Below are positions 22,645 through 33,410 of a DNA stretch of 64,000 nucleotides, one piece after another. This DNA is from Proteles cristata cristata (Eukaryota; Chordata; Mammalia; Carnivora; Hyaenidae): the NCBI GenBank assembly GCA_017311185.1, contig JAESUZ010004921.1, positions 124,001 through 188,000 of the forward strand, given 5' to 3'. Position 1 is the first letter of the stretch; each line of letters begins with the position of its first letter. A program made the translations under genes and the position numbers. A model generated the notes under the pieces. It saw only the letters and a list, made by a program, of their open reading frames with translations. It did not search any database and was not told where the DNA came from.

Positions 22645-22868
22645 TGTTTTTAAATGTTTGTGTGTTTGTTTATTTGGAGAGAGAAAGAGAAAGAAAGAGA
22701 CAGGCAGAGAGAATACCAGCAAGGGATGGGCAAAGAGGAAATCCTAAGCAGGCTCTGTGCTGGCCGCATAGAGCCCGAGATCAGGCTAGATCCCATAGAC
22801 CATGAGATCATGACCTGAGCTGAAATCAAGAGTTGGATGCTTAACTGACTGAGCCACCCAGGCGCCCC
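22645..22868 (-). mobile_element. Felid SINEC, antisense
   Basis: Same architecture, ending GAGCCACCCAGGCGCCCC at 22868. Several substitutions in the B-box region. The flanking repeat is weak (AATATTTAAATTC versus AATTTCTAAATTC). Confidence 0.92.
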
Positions 22869-22934
22869 TAATTTCTAAATTCCTCACAAAGAATATATCC
22901 TGAAGCCTCTTGCTGTCCTAGTGTCCAAAGCTTG

Positions 22935-23150
22935 AATGTGAAAAGTAATACTGTCTGAGGAATTGAACCCTAGCTATGTGACATTTAACAAGAATGTGAC
23001 TTAAACTCTATGTACCATGTCCTTTTCTAATAGGAATGAGAATGGTACTTACTCACAGATTGTTATAAAGTCTAAATGATTCAGCTAAATGTCAGGTAAA
23101 AGGAGACTATCCTGCAAATAGTAAGTATTCAATAAATTCTCCTTGTTATT
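22935..23150 (-). mobile_element. MIR fragment, antisense
   Basis: Complement of MIR: TATGTGACATTTAACAAG, TAATAGGAATGAGAATGGTA, GTTATAAAGTCTAAATGATT, and the end TAGTAAGTATTCAATAAATT correspond to the usual reverse-MIR landmarks in order. Confidence 0.75.
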
Positions 23151-23239
23151 ATTAATATTATTAACCAACTTACTTTGTTCCTCTATAGGATACTTAGAGA
23201 AGACATATGGTTAAATGGGTCTTCCATCTACCAGTTTTA

Positions 23240-23430
23240 GCTTAGAGTTCTGGCTGCCTACCTTGGTAACTGTGAGATGTTGAGAAATTTGCTTGAATCT
23301 AAATCTGTTTCTTTGCCTGTAACATGAGTTTTAATAATAGCACCTCTTACAAACATTGTGATAGTAACTGTATAGCATTTATCCTGGATGTAGCTTGTAA
23401 TAAATGGTCAATAGTTGCTATTCTAGTATT
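23240..23430 (-). mobile_element. MIR fragment, antisense
   Basis: Reverse-MIR landmarks: TGAGAAATTTGCTTGAATCT, TTTGCCTGTAACATGAGTTT, TAATAGCACCTCTTACAAAC and AATAAATGGTCAATAGTTGC. It follows another MIR in the same orientation. Confidence 0.7.
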
Positions 23431-23842
23431 TTACTGAAGCTGCTTATGGAGGGGTGGTTATGAGAAATAATCACATAAAATAATTACTGAGATATTCTTT
23501 CAGGATTATGCTACTTACTATTATTTAAAAAAAAACATATGGCCATAATCAGTTTTGTAAAGAGCCATATTTCCCTTTTTAATTGGCTTGCTATAACACA
23601 AACAAAAAAACCCAGTTTGGAATCTGAATTCAGCAAACAAACAGAATCTCTTAAAATGCATTTATATTGCCCTCTTTCTTCTACCTTAACGTGTCTTCTT
23701 CCCAAGTTGACTTGTCTACTGATAAAGTGGGGATAAAAGATTTTATTCCTCCCCCTACCTCTTAAGCTACTATGAGATCAGAATATAGTTAGTTTCCATT
23801 TGTAAATAGCTTGGGTTCTAAAAGTCCTTTGATAATTCAAAA
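23431..23842. other. Unique DNA
   Basis: Nothing recognised. Confidence 0.4.
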
Positions 23843-23844
23843 TA

Positions 23845-24085
23845 CAGTAAAACCTTAGATTGCAAGTAACTTGTTCTGGGAGGGTTCCACAAGAAAAGCA
23901 AACCTTTCTAATAAATTTTAACTTGATAAATGAGCAATGTGTTGCAATATGACTAGTATGTGACATCAAATGTCACATAATCACAACTGAGCCAATGATT
24001 CTCAAAATTTGCTTTGATATACAAGTGCTTTGGATTACAAGCATGTTTCCAGAAAGAATTATGGTCACAAACTAAGGTTTTACTG
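23845..24085. mobile_element. Tigger/pogo-like DNA transposon MITE
   Basis: Non-autonomous cut-and-paste element. The left end CAGTAAAACCTTAGATTGC is mirrored by the right end, whose complement reads CAGTAAAACCTTAGTTTG. Imperfect similarity extends about 36 bases inward, both arms reaching TTCTGG. It is flanked by TA on both sides (23843-23844 and 24086-24087), the target duplication of Tc1/mariner-type elements. At 241 bp there is no transposase. The family name is from memory of similar mammalian elements. Confidence 0.85.
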
Positions 24086-24087
24086 TA

Positions 24088-24447
24088 CATTATTTCCAGG
24101 TATTCATTTGGAAGTCGTATTTTTCTCTCTGAGGAAAAGTTGCATATGCTGATTACTACTCCCTGGGCAAGTTAAAAAACTAATCTAATGCATATTGTAT
24201 AAATGTGATATGTTATACATTTGCAACAGACATAGTAGAAACCAAAATAGAGAGGATTCTGATGCTGATAAACGGAAAAATTAGTGCCATGTACAGGCTG
24301 GTTTCACTGGCTTTCCCAGTCTTAATGTCATTCACTCCAGTCAGTGGTAACAAAATGCCCATTTTTCCTTATTTCACTATAGACATATGCCAAAATCAGG
24401 GACTCCAATGTGGATGATAAAATTTTGTTATATGCATTTGATAGAAG
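24088..24447. other. Unique DNA
   Basis: Nothing recognised. Short open frames are without family resemblance. Confidence 0.4.
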
Positions 24448-24455
24448 TCAGACTT

Positions 24456-24666
24456 GGGGCACCTGGGTGGCACAGTCAGTTATGTGTCCAACTTTGACTT
24501 AGGTCATAACCTCACAGTTTGTGAGTTTAAGCCCCATATGGGGCTTTGTGCTAACAACTCAGAGCCTGGAGTCTGCTTTGATTTCTGTCTCCTTCTCTCT
24601 CTGCCCCTCCCACACTCATGCTCTGTCTCTCTCTCTCAAAAATAAACATTAACATTTTTTTAAAAA
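24456..24666 (+). mobile_element. Felid SINEC
   Basis: GGGGCACCTGGGTGGCACAG head, TC-rich body, AAAAATAAACATTAACA tail. TSD TCAGACTT at 24448-24455 and 24667-24674. CpGs largely lost, so an older copy. Confidence 0.93.
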
Positions 24667-24674
24667 TCAGACTT

Positions 24675-24952
24675 AACATATTAAGGACTCAACATATCTT
24701 CTTTATTTTAGATGCAAGAAAATCATATAATCTGAAAAGCTCAGAAAATACCCCCCAAAAAAGCCTATGTTCTCATGCTAGGTGGGAAGTATGACACTTT
24801 TTCAAGATAGAATTTATTTTTATTTCTTGTGATTTACTTGATTAATTATTCTCATTTTTGACAATATGGTTACCATATAATCTTTTTTCTGGCTTTGGCA
24901 GATCTAGGGAAAAATGATTGCTATTTGTCATCTTTTTTTTCCTGCCATCTCA
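24675..24952. other. Unique DNA between two SINEs
   Basis: Nothing recognised. Confidence 0.4.
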
Positions 24953-24971
24953 TTCTGGTATGTCCATTATT

Positions 24972-25196
24972 TTAAAAAGTTTTTTTTTTTAATGTTTATT
25001 TATTTTAGAAAGTGAGAGCGAGAGAGAGGTAGCAAGCAGGAGAGGGGTAGAGAGAGAGGGAGACACAGAATCTGAAGCAGGTTGTAGGCTTTGCGCTGTC
25101 AGTACAGAGCCCAACATGGGGCATGAACTCACAAATCGCAAAATCATAACCTGAGCTGAAGTTGGATGCTTAACTGACTAAGCCACCCAGGTGCCC
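24972..25196 (-). mobile_element. Felid SINEC, antisense, 19-bp TSD
   Basis: Tail complement T11 (24980-24990), GA-rich body, head ending GCCACCCAGGTGCCC. The perfect 19-bp TSD TTCTGGTATGTCCATTATT is at 24953-24971 and 25197-25215. Confidence 0.95.
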
Positions 25197-25444
25197 TTCT
25201 GGTATGTCCATTATTAAAAGACAAATATTTTATTCATTGTTATTGGAACCAATACTGCTGAAAATTCCTTTTGTGTTTTTGGTTTTCATCATTACGTGAA
25301 ACTTAAGCTTTCTTAATCTATAGGGAAAAAAACCTACTTACTTCGTTACTGCACGGTTGTCTTTCACTTAATAGACCAGATAAATTCCAGCAAGGCTGGT
25401 GAAATATTTCCCAATGATCTTCATTATAACTCAGAAATGTCACC

Positions 25445-26015
25445 AACTAGACCCCAAGTCCTGACCTTTACTGCCTACCAGCCCATACTCACCAACTTTT
25501 GTCCCACATTTTTCCTTAAGCCCTTTTTTCCAGCTATTCTCTTAACTCAGGCAAATGGAAACCAAAACCACCCCTTAAGCAATAGTGACAGCCCAGACAA
25601 GACCTCCAGGTAGCCCAGGCCATCCAGACCAGTTTGAGTGTAACCTGCCCTCACATCTCTACAATAGAGTGTGACCTCTAGAATGACCTGTACCTCATTA
25701 TAATATGGAAGTCTCTGCTGAAGGAGGAATATAAGCCTCATTTACATAACATACAATGTACATATAGGCATGTTTCATAAGTTGCATGTATAGCCTCATG
25801 CTGGCCTCTGCATTTGATGACAGGGCTTCCCTATCTAAATATTCATCCTAACCCTAAATAAAAGGAACCTATCCATCTTTATTCAGGGAGTCACAGCTTT
25901 GGAAATTATTCCCTGTAATCTCCTTATACGCTGCAAATAAATTTTACGTTGTATGACAACTCTACATGGCATGGTTTGTATCTGTGAGTCACCAAGGACC
26001 AAACTCACATTTCTT
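25445..26015 (+). mobile_element. LTR-like element, probable solo LTR of an endogenous retrovirus
   Basis: About 570 bases with LTR-like order: a C/A-rich start, a middle with TTATAATATGGAAG (25700), ACCCTAAATAAAAGG (about 25853) as a TATA- or poly(A)-like box, a GCAAATAAATTTTACG stretch (25935), and a GTGAGTCACCAAGGACCAAA end (about 25985). No gag, pol or env sequence lies on either side, so a solo LTR is likely. No TSD was confirmed and both ends are approximate. Confidence 0.5.
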
Positions 26016-26064
26016 TGGATACAGAAATTTATTCTCACATTGGAGTAAACATGTACCACATTCA

Positions 26065-26260
26065 ACTCAGTTCAAATCAGCAAATATTTCTGGAGCACCT
26101 CTTATCTTACCTAAGATATTATGCTGAGGGCTGCCTAACATAAACAGAAGGAAAAGATAGTGGCATTCCTCTAAAGTAATTAGTAATTACTGTAGAAAAG
26201 ACAGCAAACAAGCAAGCCTAAGATAAGGGAGAGCACAAATGTCTTAAAAGACAAACCAAA
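26065..26260 (+). mobile_element. Ancient dispersed repeat fragment
   Basis: Resembles the common old mammalian repeat that begins ATTCAACAAATATTTATTGA and continues with GAGCACCTACTATGTGCC. Here it reads TCAGCAAATATTTCTGGAGC followed by ACCTCTTATCTTACC. A similar fragment lies at 42055-42260. I am unsure of the class (L2- or MER-like). Confidence 0.45.
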
Positions 26261-26318
26261 AATATATTATGGGTTTCCAGAAAAAGGTGATATGATACTC
26301 TGTTTCATGAAAACAGTA

Positions 26319-26520
26319 GGGGTGCCTGGGTGGCTCCGTGGGTTGAACATGTGACTCTTGATTTCGGCTCAGGTCATGATTCCAGGCTCATGGGGTTGAG
26401 CCCTGCATTGGGGCTCTGCCCTGAGCCTGGAGACTACTTCAGATTCTCTCTCTCTTTCCCTTTACCCCTCTTCCCCACTTGTGGTCTCTTCCTCTCTAAA
26501 ATAATAATAATAATAAAAAA
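26319..26520 (+). mobile_element. SINEC, older subtype
   Basis: Head GGGGTGCCTGGGTGGCTCCG, then a body lacking the GCTGACAGCTCAGAG block (it reads TCTGCCCTGAGCCTGGAG). The tail is an (AAT)n tract, 26501-26515. The subtype is nearer to general carnivore SINEC than to the young felid copies. Weak flanking repeat GAAAACAGTA / GAACACTGTA. Confidence 0.9.
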
Positions 26521-26531
26521 AGAACACTGTA

Positions 26532-26867
26532 AAAAAAAGACATTGTGGCTTTTTTATGTGAAAAAGGGGAGAGATCATTCTAGGTAGAGTAAAACTATGC
26601 AAAGGCAGAGAGGTAGGAATGTGTGGATCTCTTAAAGACATCACATTGGATAAAACATATGAGATATTTGTAGAGGAATACTAGAACATAAGGATTTATA
26701 GATACTGCACAACCTTTGTGTTAAAATAATTGTACATAATTAAATAAGTATTTGAGAACAAATGAAGGCTTTTGAGCAAAAGAATAAAATATTTGGAGCT
26801 GTACAATTATCTTACACAGAATGATTCAAATAAAGGACCACCAAATGGGGTTTTATTATTATTAATT
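26532..26867. other. Unique DNA
   Basis: Nothing recognised apart from a short ATTATTATTAATTATTAA run at its right end. Confidence 0.4.
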
Positions 26868-27295
26868 ATTAAATCTATGAAGGTTAAGTTTATGTGTCAA
26901 CTTGAATGGGCTAAGGGATGCCCAGATAGCTGGTAAAACATTATTTCTGGATGCATCTGTGAGGGTATTTCTGGAGGAGATTAGAATTTGAATTAGCCAA
27001 CCGAGTGAAGACAATTCTCCCTGTAGCTGTGGGAGGGCATCATCCAATCAGATGAGAGCCCTTGGGCATCAGACATCAGAGTTTCTTCATACTCCAGGAC
27101 TCCACACCAGTGGGCCTGTTTCTCTGGCCTTCAGACTCAGACTAAACTACACCACTGGCTTCCCCTGCTCTCCAGCCTACAGATGGCAGAATTTGGGACT
27201 TCTTGGCCACCATAATTAGAGGAGCCAAGTCTTAGAATAAATCTCTTCATATAAATCCTATTGGTACTGTCCCTCTGGAAAACCTCCACTTAAAC
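26868..27295. mobile_element. Old dispersed LTR-like repeat
   Basis: Recognisable dispersed mammalian repeat. Landmarks in order: TATGTGTCAACTTGAATGGG, CTAAGGGATGCCCAGATAGC, GAGGGTATTTCTGGAGGAGA, GGCATCATCCAATCAGATGA, TTGGGACTTCTTGGCCACCA, AATAAATCTCTTCATATAAA, and TATTGGTACTGTCCCTCTGG at the end. I recognise the family by sight, but the exact name (MaLR/ERVL-type versus other) needs a library match. Confidence 0.6.
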
Positions 27296-28288
27296 AATAT
27301 CCTTCCAATTTTCTTTTTTTCCTTGACACAGCTAACACCCTGAGGCTCTCATCTGACATTCATTTTAAGTAGTTAGTAAGAGAAGGTAACAAAACAGTTT
27401 CTCTGAAGATTGATTGAAGAAGAAAAGGATATAATATGTTCCAGGTATGGTGGAGAAAAGTGAAATGAATAATATAAAATACCATAATAAATACACATTT
27501 GATTTCTACCATACTATTAAGTCAAGCATGGTATAGAACAATGCACATATTTTCACCCATTTGTATAAAGAACAAAAACTCTTAAAATCAAATAAAACAT
27601 ATACATAAAAATAAAAATGTGATGGATATAGCTTATACAGACATGTAAAATTTGCAAAAGTTTTCACAAGAAACTTGCCTAGTTGTAATTTCAGGAGAAG
27701 CTTGGGTTCTAAGTTAGTAGGGAGAATATGTCTGAATTACTGCCATATTTCATCAAATTTGAAAAGATATAGACTATTTTCGATTTGGTAAAAGGGGATA
27801 CTTTAATTTGGTTTTGCCCATGCATTTATGTTAAATAGGGAACATAGCTAACAAATAAAGGAATATAATAAACTCGCTATAACCCAAGCGTGTTACGCAA
27901 ACTTCTTCAAGAATTACTTGATGATCGATATTTAGAAAGTCTAGATTTTCTTTTTTTTTTTTTTGGTTTATTTAAAATATCAGTTAGGGAGCATTAGATA
28001 CTGAGACATTATTACTTTATTTTCCCTGTCTGAATTAAGCACAAATTAAAATGTACCCTGCAGCATGGAAGGGAGGAAGAGGAAAAGGTAGAGGAGTAAA
28101 TGGAATTCTTATAGCATGGACTCAGAATCAGCAATGGAAGGTTAATATGGTGGCTTACAGAACTTTGCTCTTGTAGTAAATACTTGAAATTGGAAGATGG
28201 TGATTCAGTTAGCATCTGATTATTTTAGAATTAATCAGAAAGGACAGTTGTGAAAAGTGTCTAAAAAAGTAGTTGATGATACCTAAAG
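27296..28288. other. Unique DNA, about 1 kb
   Basis: AT-rich, with a T14 run at about 27951-27964. No gene or recognised element. Confidence 0.4.
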
Positions 28289-28474
28289 TATAACATATTT
28301 TATATGTTATATATGTATTTTATATAACATGTTATATAAATATAACATGTTATATAAAATGTTATATATGTTATATAACATTTATATGTTATATATGTAA
28401 TATAATGTGTTAACATGTTATATATGTTATATAACATGTTAACATGTTATATAAAATTTTTATATAACATATAA
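28289..28474. repeat. AT-rich palindromic repeat tract
   Basis: Built from ATAACATGTTAT-type palindromic units. A perfect 22-bp palindrome lies at 28319-28340. A perfect 15-bp inverted repeat lies at 28409-28423 and 28429-28443 with a 5-base loop. Able to form hairpins or cruciforms. Confidence 0.93.
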
Positions 28475-29263
28475 AAATAATTTTGAAAATCTCAACTGGA
28501 ATCTTTGGAACCGTGTTCAACAAATGAAATTTATTTTACCTAGTTGTTTTCTTTTTTAAAAACAGGGGTGGTTATTATCCCATCTGACTAATGAGAAAAA
28601 TGAATTTCAGAGAGATGCACCCAATGTCCCAGATTTAAAAAGTTTCAAAACATTAAGCCCTGAGCAACAGAAAGGATGGGTTTAAAGATCCATATATTTT
28701 CGGAGAGGATGTATAAATGATGTCCTTCGTTAATGGATAACCATTGTATTCTTATCCAGTTAGGAATACTGAGGAAGAGTGAGGCTTGAAAAACTCCCTG
28801 AATTGAGAAGGAGAAGCTGATGTTGAAGGAGACCAAGAAGGCTAGAGTTTGGATAGAAGACTGGAGAAATGAAAGCTGCATACAACACAGAACCTGTATA
28901 TTTGCAGTCACTATCAAGTATTCAGCAGAATGCTGACAGTGTATGGGTGTGAGGAAACTATATGAGGCCAGAGAAAGAACCATCCAAAATAATTAGATGA
29001 AACATTGTCCATAGATCACATGTGGCCAGAAGTAGTTCCTGTTCCTAGGACTCAAACTGGAAGATCTCATTATTTGCTGGGTATTGATAGAGTGCTCAGA
29101 AGGATTTTGATAGATAGTGCTCAGAAGATAATATTTTTTTGGTGATACCCTACAGATTTAAAAAGCCAGAATCAAAGGATCCAACTGTTTCCAAGTGATT
29201 TAATTGAGTTCCAAAGTAAAACTCAAGTAGATTTATAGTGTCCCAAGAGTAAAATTTCTGTTT
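28475..29263. other. Unique DNA with a possible short MIR core
   Basis: 28565-28640 (TTATTATCCCATCTGACTAA, GAGAAAAATGAATTTCAGAG) looks like the central part of a MIR. The remainder, including a 112-codon minus-strand open frame at 28645-28983, has no recognisable coding character. Confidence 0.4.
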
Positions 29264-29275
29264 AAAGCAATCATC

Positions 29276-29413
29276 GAGAGAAGAGAGAATCTAAAGCAGA
29301 CCCCATGCTCAGTGCAGAGCCCCACGTGGGGGCTCAATCCCACACCCTGGCATCATGACCCAAGCTGAACCCAGTAGTTGGCCATTCAACTGACTGAGCC
29401 ATCCAGACTCTCC
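29276..29413 (-). mobile_element. SINEC, antisense, truncated
   Basis: GA-rich remnant, AGTGCAGAGCCCCACGTGGG, and head ending TGAGCCATCCAGACTCTCC. The tail part is absent. TSD AAAGCAATCATC / AAACAATCATC at 29264-29275 and 29415-29425. Confidence 0.85.
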
Positions 29414-29489
29414 TAAACAATCATCTTTTAAAGAGATTTAAATACTAAGTTTTAAATCTTATATATCTCCCCATGTAGTTACCATTTTG

Positions 29490-30185
29490 TATCATGTAGT
29501 GTTAGTGAGAATTCGAAACAAAAATTTCATACACTTATGGTAGGAATGTAAAATGATACAACAAGTTTAGGGGGAAACTTGGCAGTTCTTTAGAAAGTTA
29601 ATCACACAACTACCATATGATCTCACCATTTCACTCCTAAGTATTTACCCAAAGGAAAATGAAGCATATGTCCATAGAAAAATTTCTACATAAATATTCA
29701 TAGCAGATTTATTTGAAATTGTAAAAAATGGAAACAGCCCAAATGTCCATCAAAAGATAAATGGATAAACAGAGTGTGGTGTATTCATGTAATGGAATAC
29801 TAGTCAGCAATAAAAAGGTTCAAACTCATGACATATAAACCACCATGGATAAATCTCAAAAAATTACAATGAAAGGAAGAAAAGAACCAGACATAAAGAA
29901 GTACATACTGGGTAAATCCATTCTTAGAAATTTCTAGCATATGTAAACTCATTTAATGGTGTCAGAAAATATATCAGTAGTTGCTTGGGCTTGGAGGGGT
30001 GTGAGCGTCAAGGAATAGAGATTTCAAAGACACATGAGGAAACTTAGGAGTGATGGATATATTCACCGTCTTGAAAGTGATGTTCAATTTCCTAGTTTTA
30101 TATCTGTGTCAGACTTATTAAATTACATCCTTAAATATGTGTGATTTATTGTACACCAATTATGTCTCAAAAATATAACTTAAAC
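29490..30185 (+). mobile_element. Ancient L1 3' end (L1M-type)
   Basis: Final part of an old L1 ORF2 plus 3'UTR. Landmarks: CCCAAATGTCCATCAAAAGA (29738), GGATAAACAGAGTGTGGTGT, AATGGAATACTAGTCAGCAA, ACCACCATGGATAAATCTCA, then the 3'UTR with ATGTGTGATTTATTGTACAC and CAATTATGTCTCAAAAATAT at the end. These are typical of mammal-wide L1M copies. Frames are broken. Confidence 0.9.
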
Positions 30186-30394
30186 ATTGGTAGGATTCCA
30201 AAGTTAAATTTTGAAAAAAAATTACCTTCTACTGATACTGGCATGGTCTACTACACAATGTTTATGGAGATATGGAAGATAATCCTTGTTTATACTTGTT
30301 CTGTGTTTCTTTGTTTCTACTGCTCCATGCATTTGGCATAAGATAAAACTACTTTTATCTTCAGCTCTTTGTATCAAAATTACAAGCTTTTTAC

Positions 30395-30605
30395 AAGCTT
30401 ATTTCAAAAATTACCTCTTCCATGAAGTCTTCACTGTTCTCCTATACTAGAAATATTTCTTATTTATCTGAATATCTGTAAACTTCTAGTTTACATCTAT
30501 CTAATGATATTTATATTATTTTCCTTTTCATAGTGTTAAAAATCACTTCTTTTTTTCTCATAGGCAGGACCCTTGGAATCATGGAGATAATTTGAAAGAC
30601 ATCAG
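30395..30605 (+). mobile_element. L2 3' fragment
   Basis: TTACCTCTTCCATGAAGTCT followed by TCACTG corresponds to the L2 stretch CCTCCTCCAGGAAGCCTTCC. The later CATAGGCAGGACCCTTGGAA matches the 'GAGGGCAGGGAC' region. Highly diverged. Confidence 0.6.
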
Positions 30606-30646
30606 GTCAACTGATAGAAACTGAGTTTATCAGTTTGTGTATATAT

Positions 30647-30668
30647 ACACACACACACACACACACAC
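30647..30668. repeat. (AC)n microsatellite
   Basis: About 11 AC units, preceded by ATATAT. Confidence 0.95.
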
Positions 30669-30741
30669 GATGCTAAGAACCCTGGTGAGTGAGGCTTTTT
30701 ATGCCCTTGGGCTTTGGCTTATATAGTCCAACCTAGGTATT

Positions 30742-30974
30742 ATTTTAAAAAATTTTAATGTCTATTTTTGAGAGAGAGAAAGAGAGAGAGACAGAGAGAG
30801 AGAGAGAGACAGAGCATGAACAGGGCAGAGAGAGATGGAGACACAGAATCTTAAGCAGGCTCCAGGCTCTGAGCTGTCAGTAGAGAGCCTGACACAAGGC
30901 TCAAATCCACGAATTGTGAGATCATGACTTGAGCTCAAGTGGGACACTTAACTGACTGAATCATCCAGGTGTCC
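30742..30974 (-). mobile_element. Felid SINEC, antisense
   Basis: Tail complement at 30742-30765, long GA microsatellite in the body (30769-30808), head ending ATCCAGGTGTCC. Perfect 14-bp TSD CCAACCTAGGTATT at 30728-30741 and 30975-30988. Confidence 0.94.
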
Positions 30975-31159
30975 CCAACCTAGGTATTTTCTCATTCTTC
31001 CTTCCTAACTTCAGCCTCCTCCAAAAATCACATGACAGGAATTTTAAAGCACATATATTAAGAAATTAGTGCTCCTATCACATTTGCTCCAAATTCTAAG
31101 ATATTTATCTTGAAGTATTCCTTCTACTTTGTTTCTCCTAAGCTGTTTGCCTTGTGTGA

Positions 31160-31325
31160 CACTTTCTCATCAAATCTTCTCCACAGTCCCACATGGTACT
31201 CATTTACAGATCATGAGGATGAAGCATCTAAAGGGTTCCTAAGTAACATGGTCAAAGTCACCTGCTTATGAACCCAGCACTAGTACCTATTGCTCTCTGT
31301 CTCCAAAGCCTATGCTCTCAATGAG
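31160..31325 (+). mobile_element. MIR fragment
   Basis: TACTCATTTACAGATCATGA, CCTAAGTAACATGGTCAAAG, CTTATGAACCCAGCACTAGT and TCTCCAAAGCCTATGCTCTC follow MIR order. Confidence 0.75.
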
Positions 31326-31399
31326 CATATCATGTCACCTCTCCAATACACCAAATGCAAAGAAAAGGCCACATAGTCTAAGGCTAACAGAATCAGAGC

Positions 31400-31428
31400 A
31401 TATATATATATATATATATTTTTTTTTT
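31400..31428. repeat. (TA)n microsatellite with T run
   Basis: About nine TA units followed by a T run. Confidence 0.93.
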
Positions 31429-31429
31429 G

Positions 31430-33410
31430 TAGGGAATGGGCGTAGGTGTACTTTGTTTTAGTTGACAACAAAATGCATGTTGATATTTGTAACATTATCT
31501 AATACTTTGACTCAAGTTATTGCTCATTATAATAGGAAATTCAAACTAAATCTGCCATTTGATTATTTTCCTTAAAAAAAAAAAGATCATGCAACCTTTC
31601 TTTTCTATATCATTTAATACTGAATTTGTGTTTACTTTTTGTGGACTGTCTTAAAATATCTTCTTATAGTTGATTTATTCAAATTAGAATATAAATAAAT
31701 TCCACTCACATCTTGATGTCTTTTAAGTATTTTCTAATGAGTTGTTCCTCTTCCATTTTTATGACATTTATTTTTAAGAAAATGAGTCATGGATTATTGT
31801 CCTTTTAAGGTCTCCTCAACATATCTTAAATTATGTAACGTGGCTATTAGATTGTTTATGAATTGTGGGCAAAGATATATCTATATAATTTAGAATATAT
31901 CTTAGGACTCAGCTAAGAGTTTTGCACATGAGAGGAACCAAATTCTTGAGATGAAGTGAACGGACATCTAGAGAATCACTGAAAACTTATCCTTATAATC
32001 AAAGTGTTGATACACCTCTGTCCCTACCTATCATTACCTATGCTGTAGTGTTTAGTTGAAAGAATTTTTGCTACACCATAAGCCTTTGTTCCTTCAGTGC
32101 TAGCATTCTCTGAAGGCCTGAGAGATATCCTGAGTTTCCAACACAGACATGCAAGTGCAGCATACACATTCACACACAACATACAGACAAAATCTTGAAT
32201 CATCGCAGATTACGTTTTTACCCACTGATGTTTATAACTAATTGACTCAGTCCATCTGCTAGAAAGTATTTAATTTCCTTTTAATTTATTTTTTTCCCTT
32301 GGTCAGCACTTTCCAGCTTCATTGCATGTAGTAACAAATTCTGTTGTTGACCAAATGGAAGACTAAGAATTAGATATGGTTTGGGATAAGTAAGCCAATT
32401 TCTTATATTCCAGGTGAAACTTAGCACATTAATGTTTCTCAACCAGTTGGTAGAGATCATTATTTAAATTCAAATTAAAGAAAAACAAGCCTGCTTTCAA
32501 ATTAAAACCACTCAGATCAGAGAAGTTATTGCAGCAGATCTCTGACTATCGCAATGATGGCTATCTTTCAGATAGCAAAGATGTAGTTACTACAGTAGCC
32601 TAGATTTTTCCAATAATAGAGCGTATCAGCTTCGTCGGCTAATTATTCAGGCCCTAAATAATGCAAGCCATGTTCTCCTTTATTAGCTAATATCTTTCAG
32701 AGGTTGGAAAGATGATTATAAAGACCAATTAAAGATACAGTTTTCTGACATGCTGGACCAGTTCATAATCTGCACAATGTGAAATGCCATGTCAGAAAGA
32801 CATTATCAGAATATTCTTCCCTAGTTTATATTAGTTTTTAATTTTTTTCTTCTTTTTATATCCCAATCCAATACAAAGCCTTTGAAAGCGTTGTTATAAC
32901 TCTTGTTCAATAGCAAGCAATACTAATTCCATAAAATCTCTTGATACTACATTAACCTTGCATCAGATAAACAAGTACATTGGGAACTGTGGCTAATTCA
33001 GCTGAATATGAAAATGATGCACTGTATTTCAATAGAAAAAGAAGAAAGTGAGTATAGAAGCAGCCTAAGTAATTAATAGATAACCTTGTTACATGAAAAT
33101 GCTATTCTTTTATTACATGTGTTCCATTAACGAGTACTTGTTGGAGGAAAATCTGTTGTTTCATGTACAGAGAAATGCTGTCCTTTAAACACTCCTGCTT
33201 TATTAATTTGGTGCTTTTCTGTCACTCAATACATTGGAAGATATTTTTTCCCATTTAGTAGATAAAAGTGAGTCAAAATATTCCTACCATGATTCAAAGG
33301 CCATACCAGTGATTAAGAAGAGCATGTTTAATCCCATTATAACTTTCTCAAAGTAATTCTTCACGTAATTTTAGAGACTTAATCTGAATATAAGTAAAAG
33401 GTATGTGAGG
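31430..33410. other. Unique DNA, 2 kb, repeat-free
   Basis: No interspersed repeat recognised across nearly 2 kb, the cleanest such stretch in the window. Its centre (32290-32860) is entered separately as a candidate regulatory element. No coding exon is visible. Confidence 0.5.
32290..32860. promoter_or_regulatory. Candidate conserved non-coding element
   Basis: Repeat-free, balanced sequence with clustered short motifs typical of developmental enhancers: GCTAATTATTCAGG (32637), TTAGCTAATATC, ATTTAAATTCAAATTAAAG, GATAG/GATAAT cores, and retained CpGs (CTATCGCAATGATGG, GAGCGTATCAGCTTCGTCGG) that decay would normally remove. This is inference from composition only; conservation was not tested. 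Confidence 0.35.

Noticed and set aside
26330..26587. 85-codon open frame
   Set aside because: Runs through a SINE and its tail; the same kind of frame occurs in several SINE copies.
28289..28474. CRISPR-like array
   Set aside because: Repeats are palindromic A/T units without regular spacers, and the DNA is clearly mammalian.
28645..28983. 112-codon minus-strand open frame
   Set aside because: Hydrophobic, no recognisable domain, no splice context; AT-rich chance frame in unique DNA.
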